64,000 nucleotides of DNA from Bordetella sp. BOR01. GTDB taxonomy: Bacteria; Pseudomonadota; Gammaproteobacteria; Burkholderiales; Burkholderiaceae_B. The stretch lies in assembly GCF_019218885.1 (NCBI RefSeq), contig NZ_JAHUWT010000005.1:368919-432918 (forward strand). The letters are read 5' to 3'. The notes under the pieces were generated by a model. It had not been told where the DNA came from. It worked only from the letters and a program-made list of their open reading frames with translations, and made no database searches. The position numbers were made by a program, and so were the translations under genes. Positions 28,751-37,944 of this stretch are shown one piece after another. Within the stretch, counting starts at the first letter, position 1; every line of letters begins with the position of its first letter.

Positions 28751-30958
28751 TCAGAAATCCACAGACATCGACAGCTTGTAGACGCGCCCCAACCCCTGGG
28801 TGATCTGGCCGAAATCGTTGCCCACCGTGGCCCAATAGTCTTTGTCGGCCACGTTGTCCACGCCGGCGCGCCATACTACGTTGCGCCCATTGATCTTGGT
28901 GGCGTAGCGCGCACCCAGGTCAATGCGAGTCCAGGCGGGAATCTTGGCGCTGTTGTCGATATTCACATATTGAGAGCCGCGGCGCTGCGCATAGGCCTGC
29001 AGTGTCAGTCCCGTTACCGCAGGCACGTCCCACTCGGCACCCAGCACGACCTGGTAGCGCGGAACACCGATGGCATCGTTGCCGTCCTGAAGGGCCCCTT
29101 TGGTGCCGCGCAGTTCGGGATCCATGAAGGTGACGCCTCCCAGAAGGCGCACGCCACGCACAGGTTCGCCGTAGACATTCAGCTCAAGGCCGCGATTGCG
29201 CTGCGCGCCTGCCAATCCGAAGACATTGTCGGAGTCGACATACGCTTGAGGCTTTTCAATTTGAAAGACGCCGATGTTGCCACCGATGTTGCCGAAGTCC
29301 AGCTTTACGCCTGCTTCGGTCTGCTTGGTACGGTAAGGCGCCAATGATGCGCTCGGGTTGGCAGCGTCGGCCGGCGCCGCGTCGCCTTTGGTCAGGCCTT
29401 CGATATGGTTGACGTAAAAAGCCACCGGTTCCCAGGGGCGTACCACCAGACCGTACGCGGGCGTCCATACCGAGTCGTCATAGTCACCGGTTTGCTCGCC
29501 GGTGGGTGTGTAGGTTTTGTTCCTGAGGCTCTGATGGCGCACTCCCGCGGTGAACAGCACCTTGCCATCCAGAAATGCCAATTGGTCCGATAGGGCGACG
29601 CTGTGCAGGCGCGTGCGATCGGTAACGCCGGGATTGCTCATGTCTCCTACTGGCACGCCACCGGATGGGCGAGGCATTGCGGTGGGATTGGAGATGTCGA
29701 CCGGTCCGCCTGTCACGTATTCGAACGCTTGACGAGAATCGGCCCGCAGTGCCGACACGCCGACATTGACGGTGTGTCCGACCGGACCGGTATGAAATTT
29801 TCCCCGGACACCGATTTCTCCACTGACGGCATCCCTTTCGTAAGGCACTGTCAGTCGATTCACCGTCCCTATGCCTTCTCCATTGACCGACGGTTGCCCA
29901 TAATCGCCCGATTCATGGTCATGGCTGGCTCCGATAGCCGCGTACCCCATCCAATTGCTAGAGAAGTCGTATTCCGCTCGCAGTACGCCGAACGTGCTCT
30001 CGAGTTCGCTATACGTCCACGGTTGCCCATAATTCGTGCTGTTCGATGGCGGAGAGGGCACATCGGTGCCAGTAAGCCCGATGGTGGGGCGCGGCTGCGA
30101 ATAACGGAATTTCTGATAACCCACGTCCAGCGACACGCGCAATTGCTCGCCCAGATAGTCCAGCCCCACGGTGCCTACGGTCATGCGCTGGCCGGCATCA
30201 TCCACGACCGTATCGCCATCGCGATGGGCCGCGTTCACGCGTATGCCGAATTGCTGGCTGTCGCCCCAGCGCCGTCCGATGTCGACGCTGCCGCCCACCT
30301 GAGAATCACTGGTGTAGTCCACCGTGGCGCGCGTGAGCGGATCGACGCCAGCCCGCTTGGGCTGGATATTGATCGAACCTCCCAAGCCCGAGCCGCCCGG
30401 CGCCGCGCCATTCAGGAAGGCATTGGCACCCTTCAGGATCTCGACGCGTTCGATCATCTGCGTGGGCAGCACCTGGCGCGGCAAGATGCCGTACAGGCCG
30501 TTGAACGACAAGTCGTCATTGTTCAGCGCGAAGCCTCGAATGGAAAAAGTCTCGGCCGAGTTCCCGAAACCATTACCCACCACCACCGATGCGTCGTTCT
30601 TCACCACATCGCCCAGCGTGCGGGCCTGCTGGTCCTCGATCAACTTGGACGTATAACTGGTCACCACGAAGGGCGCGTCCATGTTGTCGATATTGCCCAG
30701 TACGCCCAGCTGGCCGCCGCGCGCGACCTGGCCTCCGGCAAACTCGATGGGCGTGGGGTTCGAGACGCTGGCTTCTCCCGTCACCGTGGTGGCTTCCAGC
30801 GTCGTGACGCCGCCTTGCACGGTTTGCGCCAGCGCCGGCGTGCAGGCCAGCGCGCCGGCCGAAAGGGCTGCGTGCAGCGCCAGCGACAGGGGGCTGCGGC
30901 GGGCGCGAAGGGCAAGGGGGCACAAAAGGGGCAGGGCGTGGTCTGGCATGGCTGGCAC
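28751..30958 (-). CDS. TonB-dependent siderophore receptor
   Basis: A 735-residue outer-membrane receptor with signal peptide (about 1-45, ending PALAQT), a plug domain (APFVVTSYTSKLIEDQQARTLGDVVKNDASV, FSIRGFALNNDDLSFNGLYGILP, IERVEILKGANAFLNG) and a beta-barrel ending in the canonical C-terminal Phe (YKLSMSVDF). The plug and length match ferric-hydroxamate/coprogen-type receptors (FhuE/FpvA-like), so it likely imports a ferric siderophore. There is no STN signalling domain. A weak Fur-like sequence lies upstream. It is divergent from a LysR gene, probably by chance. Confidence 0.93.
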   Translation of the reverse strand: MPAMPDHALPLLCPLALRARRSPLSLALHAALSAGALACTPALAQTVQGGVTTLEATTVTGEASVSNPTPIEFAGGQVARGGQLGVLGNIDNMDAPFVVTSYTSKLIEDQQARTLGDVVKNDASVVVGNGFGNSAETFSIRGFALNNDDLSFNGLYGILPRQVLPTQMIERVEILKGANAFLNGAAPGGSGLGGSINIQPKRAGVDPLTRATVDYTSDSQVGGSVDIGRRWGDSQQFGIRVNAAHRDGDTVVDDAGQRMTVGTVGLDYLGEQLRVSLDVGYQKFRYSQPRPTIGLTGTDVPSPPSNSTNYGQPWTYSELESTFGVLRAEYDFSSNWMGYAAIGASHDHESGDYGQPSVNGEGIGTVNRLTVPYERDAVSGEIGVRGKFHTGPVGHTVNVGVSALRADSRQAFEYVTGGPVDISNPTAMPRPSGGVPVGDMSNPGVTDRTRLHSVALSDQLAFLDGKVLFTAGVRHQSLRNKTYTPTGEQTGDYDDSVWTPAYGLVVRPWEPVAFYVNHIEGLTKGDAAPADAANPSASLAPYRTKQTEAGVKLDFGNIGGNIGVFQIEKPQAYVDSDNVFGLAGAQRNRGLELNVYGEPVRGVRLLGGVTFMDPELRGTKGALQDGNDAIGVPRYQVVLGAEWDVPAVTGLTLQAYAQRRGSQYVNIDNSAKIPAWTRIDLGARYATKINGRNVVWRAGVDNVADKDYWATVGNDFGQITQGLGRVYKLSMSVDF

Positions 30959-30968
30959 GGAAAGAATT

Positions 30969-30993
30969 GAAAATAAGAATTTGTCGTATTATC
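30969..30993 (-). promoter_or_regulatory. Weak Fur-box-like sequence
   Basis: On the minus strand a GATAAT hexamer starts at 30993 and the 19 bp to 30975 match the Fur consensus at about 11 positions by eye; the plus strand also reads GAAAATAAGAAT at 30969-30980. It sits 11-35 bp before the receptor ATG. Iron regulation is expected for this gene class but the site is weak. Confidence 0.3.
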
Positions 30994-31088
30994 CAGACGG
31001 GAAGTAGGGCATGCAATGTTTTTCCGTGCCGCCGGGGGGGCGGATAATGTCCCACTCCCTGGCTTTCAGGCCGCCTTGCCCGCCCACG

Positions 31089-32009
31089 ATGAAAGGTTCC
31101 CGCAATTCCGTCACCTCGCTGCGCATTTTCCTGGCAGCGGCCCGCAGCCTGAATTTCAGCCGCAGCGCCGAGGAACTCAGCCTGACCCAGAGCGCGGTCA
31201 GCAAGCACATCAGCGCCCTGGAAGGCCGCCTGGGCGTGGCCCTGTTCCAGCGCCTGCCCACCGGCCTGCGCCTGACCTATGCCGGCGCGCTGTACTTCGA
31301 GCGCATCGGCGCCGCGCTGCGGCTTATCGACGAAGCCGACACGCTGGTGGCGCAGCCGGGTTCACGGGTGGCGCTGAACGTGGCCGTATCGCCCTCGTTC
31401 GCGCAGTTCTGCCTGCTGCCGGGGCTGGCCGAGTTCTTCGAGCAACATCCGGGCATACGGGTCAATGTCAGGCCGCGCCTGCTGTACGGCCGCGGCGAAG
31501 CCGAGCGCTTCGATGCCGAGATCCAATTGCATGCGGGCTATGTGTCGGGCATGTCGACGCAGTATTTGTGCGGCCGCGAGATGGCTCTGGTAGCCGCGCC
31601 GGCCCTGCTGCGGCGGCATCCGGTGCGCTGTGTCGACGATCTGGACGGCCTGCCTTTGCTCAAGCGCGCGCAGCGCGGCTACGGCTGGGATGAATGGCGC
31701 GCCGATGTGGCGCCATTGTGGCCGGGGCCGTCCGTTACGGCGCCGGAATACGAAGGGTTTTCGGTCCTGCTGCCGGCGGTCATGCACGGCCTGGGCGCGG
31801 CCATCGTGCCCTTGTGCATGGTGCTGCAGCCGCTGCGCGACGGCACGCTGTGCCGCCCGCTGGGCGATGCGGTCCAAGGGCGGTTTGGCTACTACTTGAT
31901 GCGGCCGCGGCCCAATGTGGGCGGCCCCTATACCGATGCCTTCTGTGCCTGGACCCTGGAGCGCGCCCAGGCCCTCAATCAGGCGGTGCAGGCCTACCTG
32001 GGCGGCTAG
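31089..32009 (+). CDS. LysR-family regulator (GcvA-like)
   Basis: A 306-residue LTTR from the ATG before KGSRNSVTSLRIFLAAARSLNFSRSAEELSLTQSAVSKHISALEGRLGVALFQR, the winged helix; earlier ATGs at 31011 and 31047 add a non-conserved leader. The C-terminal effector domain has the GcvA-type VALNVAVSPSFAQFCLLPGLAEFFEQHPGI. It is followed on the same strand by a Bug receptor and M28 peptidase, and a LysR-type palindrome lies just after its stop, so it likely regulates those two genes. Confidence 0.9.
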   Translation: MKGSRNSVTSLRIFLAAARSLNFSRSAEELSLTQSAVSKHISALEGRLGVALFQRLPTGLRLTYAGALYFERIGAALRLIDEADTLVAQPGSRVALNVAVSPSFAQFCLLPGLAEFFEQHPGIRVNVRPRLLYGRGEAERFDAEIQLHAGYVSGMSTQYLCGREMALVAAPALLRRHPVRCVDDLDGLPLLKRAQRGYGWDEWRADVAPLWPGPSVTAPEYEGFSVLLPAVMHGLGAAIVPLCMVLQPLRDGTLCRPLGDAVQGRFGYYLMRPRPNVGGPYTDAFCAWTLERAQALNQAVQAYLGG

Positions 32010-32021
32010 CGGCCCACCGCT

Positions 32022-32036
32022 ATTCCATAACGGAAT
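32022..32036. promoter_or_regulatory. LysR-type T-N11-A palindrome before Bug/M28 operon
   Basis: ATTCC-ATAAC-GGAAT is a perfect inverted repeat containing T-N11-A, the LysR binding pattern. It lies 13 bp after the LysR stop and 85 bp before the Bug ATG, as expected for an activator site. Confidence 0.55.
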
Positions 32037-32120
32037 GGCGCATGCGCATACATCCCTTGTCGCCGTCGGGGCAGCCGGCCCAGAATAGTTACCGGTTCTA
32101 ACAAAAACGGCTCGATCGAC

Positions 32121-33095
32121 ATGAACAAGTGGAAAAAACTCTGGCGCGGCACTATGGCTGTCGCTTGCATCGCCATACCGGCCCTGGCGGCTGCCTACCC
32201 TGACAAGCCCGTGAAAATCGTGGTGCCTTACTCGGCCGGCGGCAGTTCCGACCTGATCGCCCGCGCCATTGGCGAACAACTGGGCACCGAGCTAGGGCAA
32301 CCCGTGGTGGTCGAGAACCGCGCCGGCGCAGGGTCGATGATCGGCACCGCCTACGTATCCGGCGAAGCGCCGGACGGCTATACCCTGCTGCTGGCCGACG
32401 TGCCGTTCACCATCGTGCCGGCGCTTTATGGCGACCGCGTCAAGTACGACGCCCGCAAAGACTTTGCGCCCATCGCGCTGGTAGGCCTGTCGCCCATGTA
32501 CCTGTTTGCCAGCCCCGCCTACGCAGGCAAAGGCGTGGCCGAACTGGTGGCCGACGCCAAGAAGCGGCCCGGGGTGGTGTCCATCGGTTCCGGCGGCAAT
32601 GGCTCGCTGACGCACTTGCTGGCCGAGCTGTTCATGCTGAACACGCAAACCAAGCTGGTACATGTGCCCTACAAGGGCGCGGCCGCCTCGGTCAGCGATC
32701 TGGCCGGCGGCCAGATCGACGTCAGCTTCAGCAGCATGCCCAGCGCCGCGGCACTGTTCCAGGCCGGCAAGATCCGGCCCCTGGCGGTATCGTCGCCGCA
32801 GCGCCAGCCCGGCACGCCCGATGTGCCCACATTCCAGGAAAGCGGCCTGCCCAACCTGACAGTGCAAAGCTGGTGGGGCCTGCTGGCGCCGGCCGGCACG
32901 CCGCAGGCGGTGCTCGACAAGCTGGGCGCGGCCATGGCCAAGGTGATGCAGTCGCCCGCCATCGGGCAGCGCTATGCCGGCATCGGCGCCAACGTGCCCG
33001 ACCAGGCCGACGCCGGGGCCCTGCAGGCTTTGCTGTCGGCCGATTTCCAGCGCTGGCAAGACGTCGTCACCCGTGCTGGCATCAATCTGGAATAA
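32121..33095 (+). CDS. Bug-family tripartite tricarboxylate receptor
   Basis: A 324-residue periplasmic binding protein with signal peptide MNKWKKLWRGTMAVACIAIPALAAA and the family motifs YPDKPVKIVVPYSAGGSSDLIAR, GQPVVVENRAGAGSMIG, APDGYTL and VPYKGAAASVSDLAGGQ. Its partner gene, 45 bp downstream, is an M28 metallopeptidase, so the ligand could be a peptide-like or amide-containing acid. No membrane subunit nearby. Confidence 0.92.
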   Translation: MNKWKKLWRGTMAVACIAIPALAAAYPDKPVKIVVPYSAGGSSDLIARAIGEQLGTELGQPVVVENRAGAGSMIGTAYVSGEAPDGYTLLLADVPFTIVPALYGDRVKYDARKDFAPIALVGLSPMYLFASPAYAGKGVAELVADAKKRPGVVSIGSGGNGSLTHLLAELFMLNTQTKLVHVPYKGAAASVSDLAGGQIDVSFSSMPSAAALFQAGKIRPLAVSSPQRQPGTPDVPTFQESGLPNLTVQSWWGLLAPAGTPQAVLDKLGAAMAKVMQSPAIGQRYAGIGANVPDQADAGALQALLSADFQRWQDVVTRAGINLE

Positions 33096-33140
33096 ACCCG
33101 TGCGCCCATCCAGGGCTCCCCATCGCTTTCAAGGATGTTC

Positions 33141-34415
33141 ATGACTCAGTGGTTGCAGGCGGCTGCGCAAGACGCGCAATTGATGGACGATTTTCAAGCG
33201 CTGTGCGGTTTCGGTGGACGCCTGTCGGGCAGCGGGCAGGACGCCGCGGCCATGGATTGGGCCTTGCGCCGCATGCAGGCCACCGGCGGCGACGTGCAAA
33301 AGCTGGACGTACCCTACGATGGCTGGCGCTGCCTGCACGCCAGCCTGGAACTGCAGGACAGCCAAGGCCGCGTCCAGGCGCTGCCATGCAAGCCCTTGCT
33401 GCGCTCGGCATCCACTGATGCCGATGGCTTGGCCGCGCCGGTACTGGACCTGGGCCAGGGGCGCGCCGACGATTTCGCGCGCGCCGGCGAACAGGTGCGG
33501 GGCAAGGTGGTGCTGGTACGCCATGAATATCCCTTCACGCCGCACCATGTGCACCGCCGCCGCAAGTACGACATGGCCGTGCAGGCCGGCGCGGCGGGTT
33601 TCCTGATCGCCAACCCGTGGCCGGGCGGCGGCCTGCTGTCGGGCTCATCGGGCCGGCCGCGCAACGGCGCCGGCATTCCGGCCGCCTACATCGACGAAGC
33701 CGGTGCACGCTTGTTGGCCGGTACCGGGGCGCAGGTCCGGCTGCGCATATCGGGCGAAGAGGTACCCGATGCGCGTGCGGGCGTGGCCGTGCTGGATATT
33801 CCGGGCGGCCGCGCGGCGCGCATCGTGATCAGCGCCCACCTGGATGGCCACGACCTGGGCTGCAGTGCGCTGGACAATGCCACCGGCGTGGCCGTGGCGC
33901 TGGCGGCCGCGCGGGCGCTGGCGCCGCAGGTATCGGCGCAGACGCCCGGTCTGCGCGTGTGCCTGTTCTGTGCCGAAGAATGGGCCCTGGCAGGCTCGGC
34001 CCGCTACCTGGCGGATTTGCCCGACACCGAACGTGCCCGGCTGAAACTGAACATCAACCTGGATACCGTGGCGGGCGACGACACGCTGGCCGCGCTGATC
34101 AGCGACTTTCCCGCGCTGGCGGGCTATGTGGCAAAAGCCGCGCAGGCCGCCGGCGTGCCCGTGGCCAGTTGGCTGCCGCTGATGCCGAATTCCGACCATG
34201 CCAATTTCGCGCGCCACGGCATTCCTGCGTTGCGCCTGGTGGCGGGTTTCGATCGCCCCGACTCGCGCGTCAATCGCATCCTGACGGCCGAAGACACGCC
34301 CGACATCATCCGCGAACCGGAACTGCGCCGCGCCCTGGCGGTAACCTGCGCCATGGGCAGCGTGGCGCTGGGCCTGGACGATGCGCAGCTCGATGCGCTG
34401 GCGGCGCGCGACTGA
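33141..34415 (+). CDS. M28-family metallopeptidase with PA-like insert
   Basis: A 424-residue co-catalytic zinc peptidase. Zinc-site motifs: SAHLDGHDLG (His233, Asp235), LDNATG (Asp245), CAEEWALAGS (Glu279, Glu280), NINLDT (Asp308) and NSDHANFARHG near the C-terminus. Residues about 95-220 look like a protease-associated insert. There is no signal peptide, so it probably acts in the cytoplasm on an imported peptide or N-acyl amino acid. The start at 33141 is preferred over 33135 because AAGGA then lies at proper spacing. Confidence 0.88.
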   Translation: MTQWLQAAAQDAQLMDDFQALCGFGGRLSGSGQDAAAMDWALRRMQATGGDVQKLDVPYDGWRCLHASLELQDSQGRVQALPCKPLLRSASTDADGLAAPVLDLGQGRADDFARAGEQVRGKVVLVRHEYPFTPHHVHRRRKYDMAVQAGAAGFLIANPWPGGGLLSGSSGRPRNGAGIPAAYIDEAGARLLAGTGAQVRLRISGEEVPDARAGVAVLDIPGGRAARIVISAHLDGHDLGCSALDNATGVAVALAAARALAPQVSAQTPGLRVCLFCAEEWALAGSARYLADLPDTERARLKLNINLDTVAGDDTLAALISDFPALAGYVAKAAQAAGVPVASWLPLMPNSDHANFARHGIPALRLVAGFDRPDSRVNRILTAEDTPDIIREPELRRALAVTCAMGSVALGLDDAQLDALAARD

Positions 34416-34443
34416 CAGTCTGGCCGCGCCCGAGATCGGGGCC

Positions 34444-35355
34444 TTAGCGGCCTTGCTGCGTATCGGGTTGCGCAGGCAGCGAGATCGAGGCAATCCATTG
34501 CCGCAGCACCGTGGCCTCGGGCGTGTTGCGCAAATAGATTTCTTGCGGCATTACAAAGTAATAGCTGAAGCTTCCCAGGTTGACCCACGGGCCGAACGGG
34601 GCCACCAGGCGCCCGTCGTCCAGTTCTTGGGTGATAAGTGACTTTTGGCCTATGGCGATGCCAAAGCCGGCCAACGCCGCTTCATAGGCCAGGGCCGAAG
34701 ATTCGAAACGCATGTCGCGGCTGGTTCCGGGCATGGGCTGGCCGGCATGCAAGAACCACATCTGCCAGTCATCGGGCCGCGCATGGGTATGAAGCAGGGT
34801 TTCTCCCAGCAATTGCCCGGGCTGTTGCAGGCGCGCCGCCATTTCAGGCGTGCATACGGGCGCGATTTCGTTTTCCATGATCTTGTGCTGCACCAGCCCG
34901 GGCGCATGGCCATGGTTGATGACGATGGCCGCGTCCAGGTCTTCGCGTTCGAAATCCGGTGGATTGGCCGAGGTATGCAATCGGACTTCCAGTTCGGGAT
35001 GGGCCGCATGCAGGCTGGCCAGCCGGGGCAGCAGCCAGCGCATGGCGATGGTGTGAGGAGCCCGGAGGTTGAAGATGCGCGACCGCGCTGCCTGGTGCAC
35101 ATTCAGGGTGGCGCGGCGCAGGCCAGCGATATGGCGAGAAACTTCCAGATGGTATTCGCGGCCCGCCGGTGTAAAGGCAATGCGCCGGTGTTGCCGATAG
35201 AACAGCCGGGTACGCAGGTGATCTTCAAGGACGCGGATTTGCCGGCTGACGGCGGCTGGCGTCACGCAAAGCTCTTGGGCCGCCGCACTGATACTGGAGA
35301 CGCGGCCGACCACTTCGAAAATGCGCAAGGCATTGAGCGGAGGCAGCGGTTCCAT
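34444..35355 (-). CDS. LysR-family regulator (GcvA-like)
   Basis: A 303-residue LTTR with N-terminal winged helix PLNALRIFEVVGRVSSISAAAQELCVTPAAVSRQIRVLEDHLRTRLFYR and a GcvA-like effector domain. It is divergent from the Bug-amidase pair and most likely controls it. It converges with the M28 peptidase gene, from which it is separated by 28 bp. Confidence 0.92.
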   Translation of the reverse strand: MEPLPPLNALRIFEVVGRVSSISAAAQELCVTPAAVSRQIRVLEDHLRTRLFYRQHRRIAFTPAGREYHLEVSRHIAGLRRATLNVHQAARSRIFNLRAPHTIAMRWLLPRLASLHAAHPELEVRLHTSANPPDFEREDLDAAIVINHGHAPGLVQHKIMENEIAPVCTPEMAARLQQPGQLLGETLLHTHARPDDWQMWFLHAGQPMPGTSRDMRFESSALAYEAALAGFGIAIGQKSLITQELDDGRLVAPFGPWVNLGSFSYYFVMPQEIYLRNTPEATVLRQWIASISLPAQPDTQQGR

Positions 35356-35359
35356 GGCT

Positions 35360-35376
35360 TTTTCAGTTAACTAAAA
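35360..35376. promoter_or_regulatory. Near-palindrome at LysR start (autoregulatory candidate)
   Basis: TTTTCAGTT and AACTAAAA form a near-perfect inverted repeat with an AGTTAACT centre, 5 bp from the LysR start codon and 120 bp before the Bug gene. Position suits autorepression plus activation of the divergent pair. Confidence 0.35.
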
Positions 35377-35498
35377 GTAAATCGTAGCAGCATAGAAGTT
35401 GGTTGACCACCATAGGGTGCTTTCCTACCATTCATCGCGATAACGGCCATTTCGAGCGCGCGATCATTAATCATTTCTTAACCGAGAAAGGGGCATCC

Positions 35499-36485
35499 AT
35501 GAAACTGGGGTTATGGCGCGGTTGCGCGGGCATGCTGGTTTACCTGGCCATTGCGGGCCAAGCGGCAGTGGCCGCCGACCAGGCGGCTTACCCATCCCGA
35601 ACCGTATCTATCGTGGTCCCGACGACACCCGGGGGCACGGCCGACCTGCTGGCCCGCCTGGTCGCCCCCAAATTGGCCGCGCTGTGGGGCCACCCCGTGA
35701 TTGTCGAAAACAAGCCCGGCGCCGGGACGCTGGTGGGTACGGACTACGCGGCGCAGGCCAAGCCCGATGGCTATACCCTGCTGCTGACTTTCAACGAATT
35801 GGCGACCCTGCCGGCGATCAACAAGCACGCCAAGGTGGATGTCGTGAATGGCTTCGAGCGCATAGGCAAGATAGGTACTCTGCCGGTACTCATCCTGGCC
35901 AATCCCAAGGTCAAGGCCAACACCTTGAAGGAACTGATCGACGAAGCAAGGCAGCATCCGGGCAAGTTGACCTATGCCTCGAATGGCTCGGGCGGGGTGC
36001 TCCAGCTTTATACCGAAATGTTCAAGCAGGAAGCAGGCGTGGACATCATGCATGTGCCCTACAGGGGCGCGCTGGAAGCGTCCACCGCGATGCTCGCGGG
36101 CGAGGTCGATGTGCTGGTGCAGTTCGCATCGGGCAACGTGCAGAACTATGTCAAGGCGAATCGCACCAAGGCGTATGCGGTGGCCTCGAAAGAGCGGCTG
36201 CCCGCGCTACCGGATATCCCCACCACGGCACAGGCCGGCTTGCCCTCGCTAGAGCTCGAGGCCTGGTACGGTATGTTCGCGCCCGCCGGCACGCCCCAGT
36301 CGATCATCGAGAAAGTGAACAAGGACTTCATCCAGGTACTGCAGATGCCGGACGTGCGCGAACGGCTCAATGGGGTGGGCATGGCCGTGGATACGGGCAC
36401 GCCGGAATCTTTCGATGCGTATTTCAAGAATGAGTACCGTCGCTGGACAGATCTGATCGTCGCTGCCGGCATTGAAAGCAACTGA
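35499..36485 (+). CDS. Bug-family tripartite tricarboxylate receptor
   Basis: A 328-residue periplasmic binding protein. The start is the ATG after GAAAGGGG (MKLGLWRGCAGMLVYLAIAGQAAVAA signal); the frame open further upstream to 35403 lacks a signal sequence at its start. Motifs: YPSRTVSIVVPTTPGGTADLLARL, GHPVIVENKPGAGTLVG, KPDGYTL and VPYRGALEASTAMLAGE. It is followed after 26 bp by an amidase, suggesting import of an amide-bearing acid. Confidence 0.92.
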   Translation: MKLGLWRGCAGMLVYLAIAGQAAVAADQAAYPSRTVSIVVPTTPGGTADLLARLVAPKLAALWGHPVIVENKPGAGTLVGTDYAAQAKPDGYTLLLTFNELATLPAINKHAKVDVVNGFERIGKIGTLPVLILANPKVKANTLKELIDEARQHPGKLTYASNGSGGVLQLYTEMFKQEAGVDIMHVPYRGALEASTAMLAGEVDVLVQFASGNVQNYVKANRTKAYAVASKERLPALPDIPTTAQAGLPSLELEAWYGMFAPAGTPQSIIEKVNKDFIQVLQMPDVRERLNGVGMAVDTGTPESFDAYFKNEYRRWTDLIVAAGIESN

Positions 36486-36511
36486 ACCCGGATGCACCAA
36501 GGAGCCTATAC

Positions 36512-37888
36512 ATGACTTACCATCCGGACACCTACCAGGCCTTGTCCTTCAGCACCGCGCGCGAGCAGTTCCTGGCCGGAACACGGCGGCCCAGCGAATT
36601 TCTCGAGGCTTGCCTGGAAACCATCCGCCAGCGCGAACCTGTCGTCCAGGCATGGGTAGTGCTCAACGAAGAGGGCGCCCGCGCCGCAGCCCGTGAATCC
36701 GACCAGCGCTACCAGGCCGGACAGCCGTTGTCGCAGATCGACGGCATGCCGGTCGGCATCAAAGATCTGATCGAAACCAAAGACATGCCCACCCAGATGG
36801 GCAGCCCCGCCTATGCCGGATGTTTTCCCAAGCGCGATAGCGCGCTGGTGCGGGCGCTGCGCGATGCCGGAGCAATCATCCTGGGCAAGACGGTGACGAC
36901 CGCGCTGGGTTTTCTCGACCCCGGTCCGACTACCAATGCGTTCGATCCGCAGCGCACCCCGGGAGGATCGTCCAGCGGCTCCGGTGCGGCCGTGGGAGCG
37001 AAGATGGTGCCTGTCGCCATCGGTTCGCAATTGGTCGGTTCAGTCTTGCGCCCGGCTAGCTTCAACGCCAACTGGGCGCTCAAGCCCACGTTCGGCGGCA
37101 TCAATCGCGGCGAGCGCCTGGGCTATAGCCAGTCCCATGTCGGCATCCACGCCGGTTGCGCGCAAGACATGTGGGCGACAGCGATGGAAATCGTGACGCG
37201 GGTGGGCGGCGATCCCGGCCACCCGGGCCTCTACGGCGGGCTGTCGGCCCCCGCGCCACATAAGCCGCGACGGCTGGCTGTCATGGAAACCGAGGGCTGG
37301 ACGCGCCTGGATGCTTCGTCGAAAGCGGCCTTCGAGGCGTTGCTCGGCAAGCTGGCGGACGAAGGGGTCGACATCGTCCGGCGGGCCGATCTTCTACTGC
37401 TGGATCTCTTCGAGCAGTCCATCGCGACGGCAACCGCCAACATGCTGCGCCTGATTTCCTGGGAACAACGCTGGTCGCTGGAAAACCTGGTCGAACAGCA
37501 TCCCGGCACGCTGGGGCCCAGCCTGTTGCGCCAACTGGAAAGCGGGCGCGGCGTCACCCTCGAGACCTTCCGGCAAGATCTGGCGCTGCGCGATCTGGCG
37601 CGCCAGCGCTTGGCCGCGTTGGATACCCACTGCGATGCACTGATCAGTCCGGCATCGTGCGGGCCGGCGCCGCGTCTGGACGCCACGAAGAATACGCCGT
37701 TTCCCACCGGCGACGTGTCCTTCAGTTGCGTGTCGTCATATGTGGGGGCGCCGGCCGTCACTGCGCCCCTGCTGAGCGTCGAGGGCATGCCGTTCGGCGT
37801 CCAGCTCGTGGGGCAACCCCATCAAGACGAACGTGTCACGGCCATCGCGCGCTGGATGGCGCAGGCAATGGCGCCGGCCCGTTCCTGA
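36512..37888 (+). CDS. Amidase signature (AS) family hydrolase
   Basis: A 458-residue amidase. The Ser-cisSer-Lys triad is present with canonical spacing: Lys84 in GIKDLIETKDMPT, Ser153 in PGGSSSGSG and nucleophile Ser177. The stretch around the nucleophile reads GSQLVGSVLRPAS rather than the usual GxxTGGS(I/V)RxPA, a departure in the oxyanion-loop region. It would hydrolyse an amide to acid plus ammonia or amine in the cytoplasm, after uptake via the coupled Bug receptor. Confidence 0.9.
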   Translation: MTYHPDTYQALSFSTAREQFLAGTRRPSEFLEACLETIRQREPVVQAWVVLNEEGARAAARESDQRYQAGQPLSQIDGMPVGIKDLIETKDMPTQMGSPAYAGCFPKRDSALVRALRDAGAIILGKTVTTALGFLDPGPTTNAFDPQRTPGGSSSGSGAAVGAKMVPVAIGSQLVGSVLRPASFNANWALKPTFGGINRGERLGYSQSHVGIHAGCAQDMWATAMEIVTRVGGDPGHPGLYGGLSAPAPHKPRRLAVMETEGWTRLDASSKAAFEALLGKLADEGVDIVRRADLLLLDLFEQSIATATANMLRLISWEQRWSLENLVEQHPGTLGPSLLRQLESGRGVTLETFRQDLALRDLARQRLAALDTHCDALISPASCGPAPRLDATKNTPFPTGDVSFSCVSSYVGAPAVTAPLLSVEGMPFGVQLVGQPHQDERVTAIARWMAQAMAPARS

Positions 37889-37893
37889 CTACT

Positions 37894-37922
37894 GGCCGGG
37901 CCGGGCCAGGCCCGGCCCGGCC
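37894..37922. terminator. Strong GC hairpin between amidase and acnB
   Basis: GGCCGGGCCGGGCC and its exact complement flank a single A, a 14-bp perfect stem in the 56-bp gap between convergent genes. It has no T-run. Probably a bidirectional terminator. Confidence 0.6.
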
Positions 37923-37944
37923 ACGAATCGCGATCGTCCCAGCC

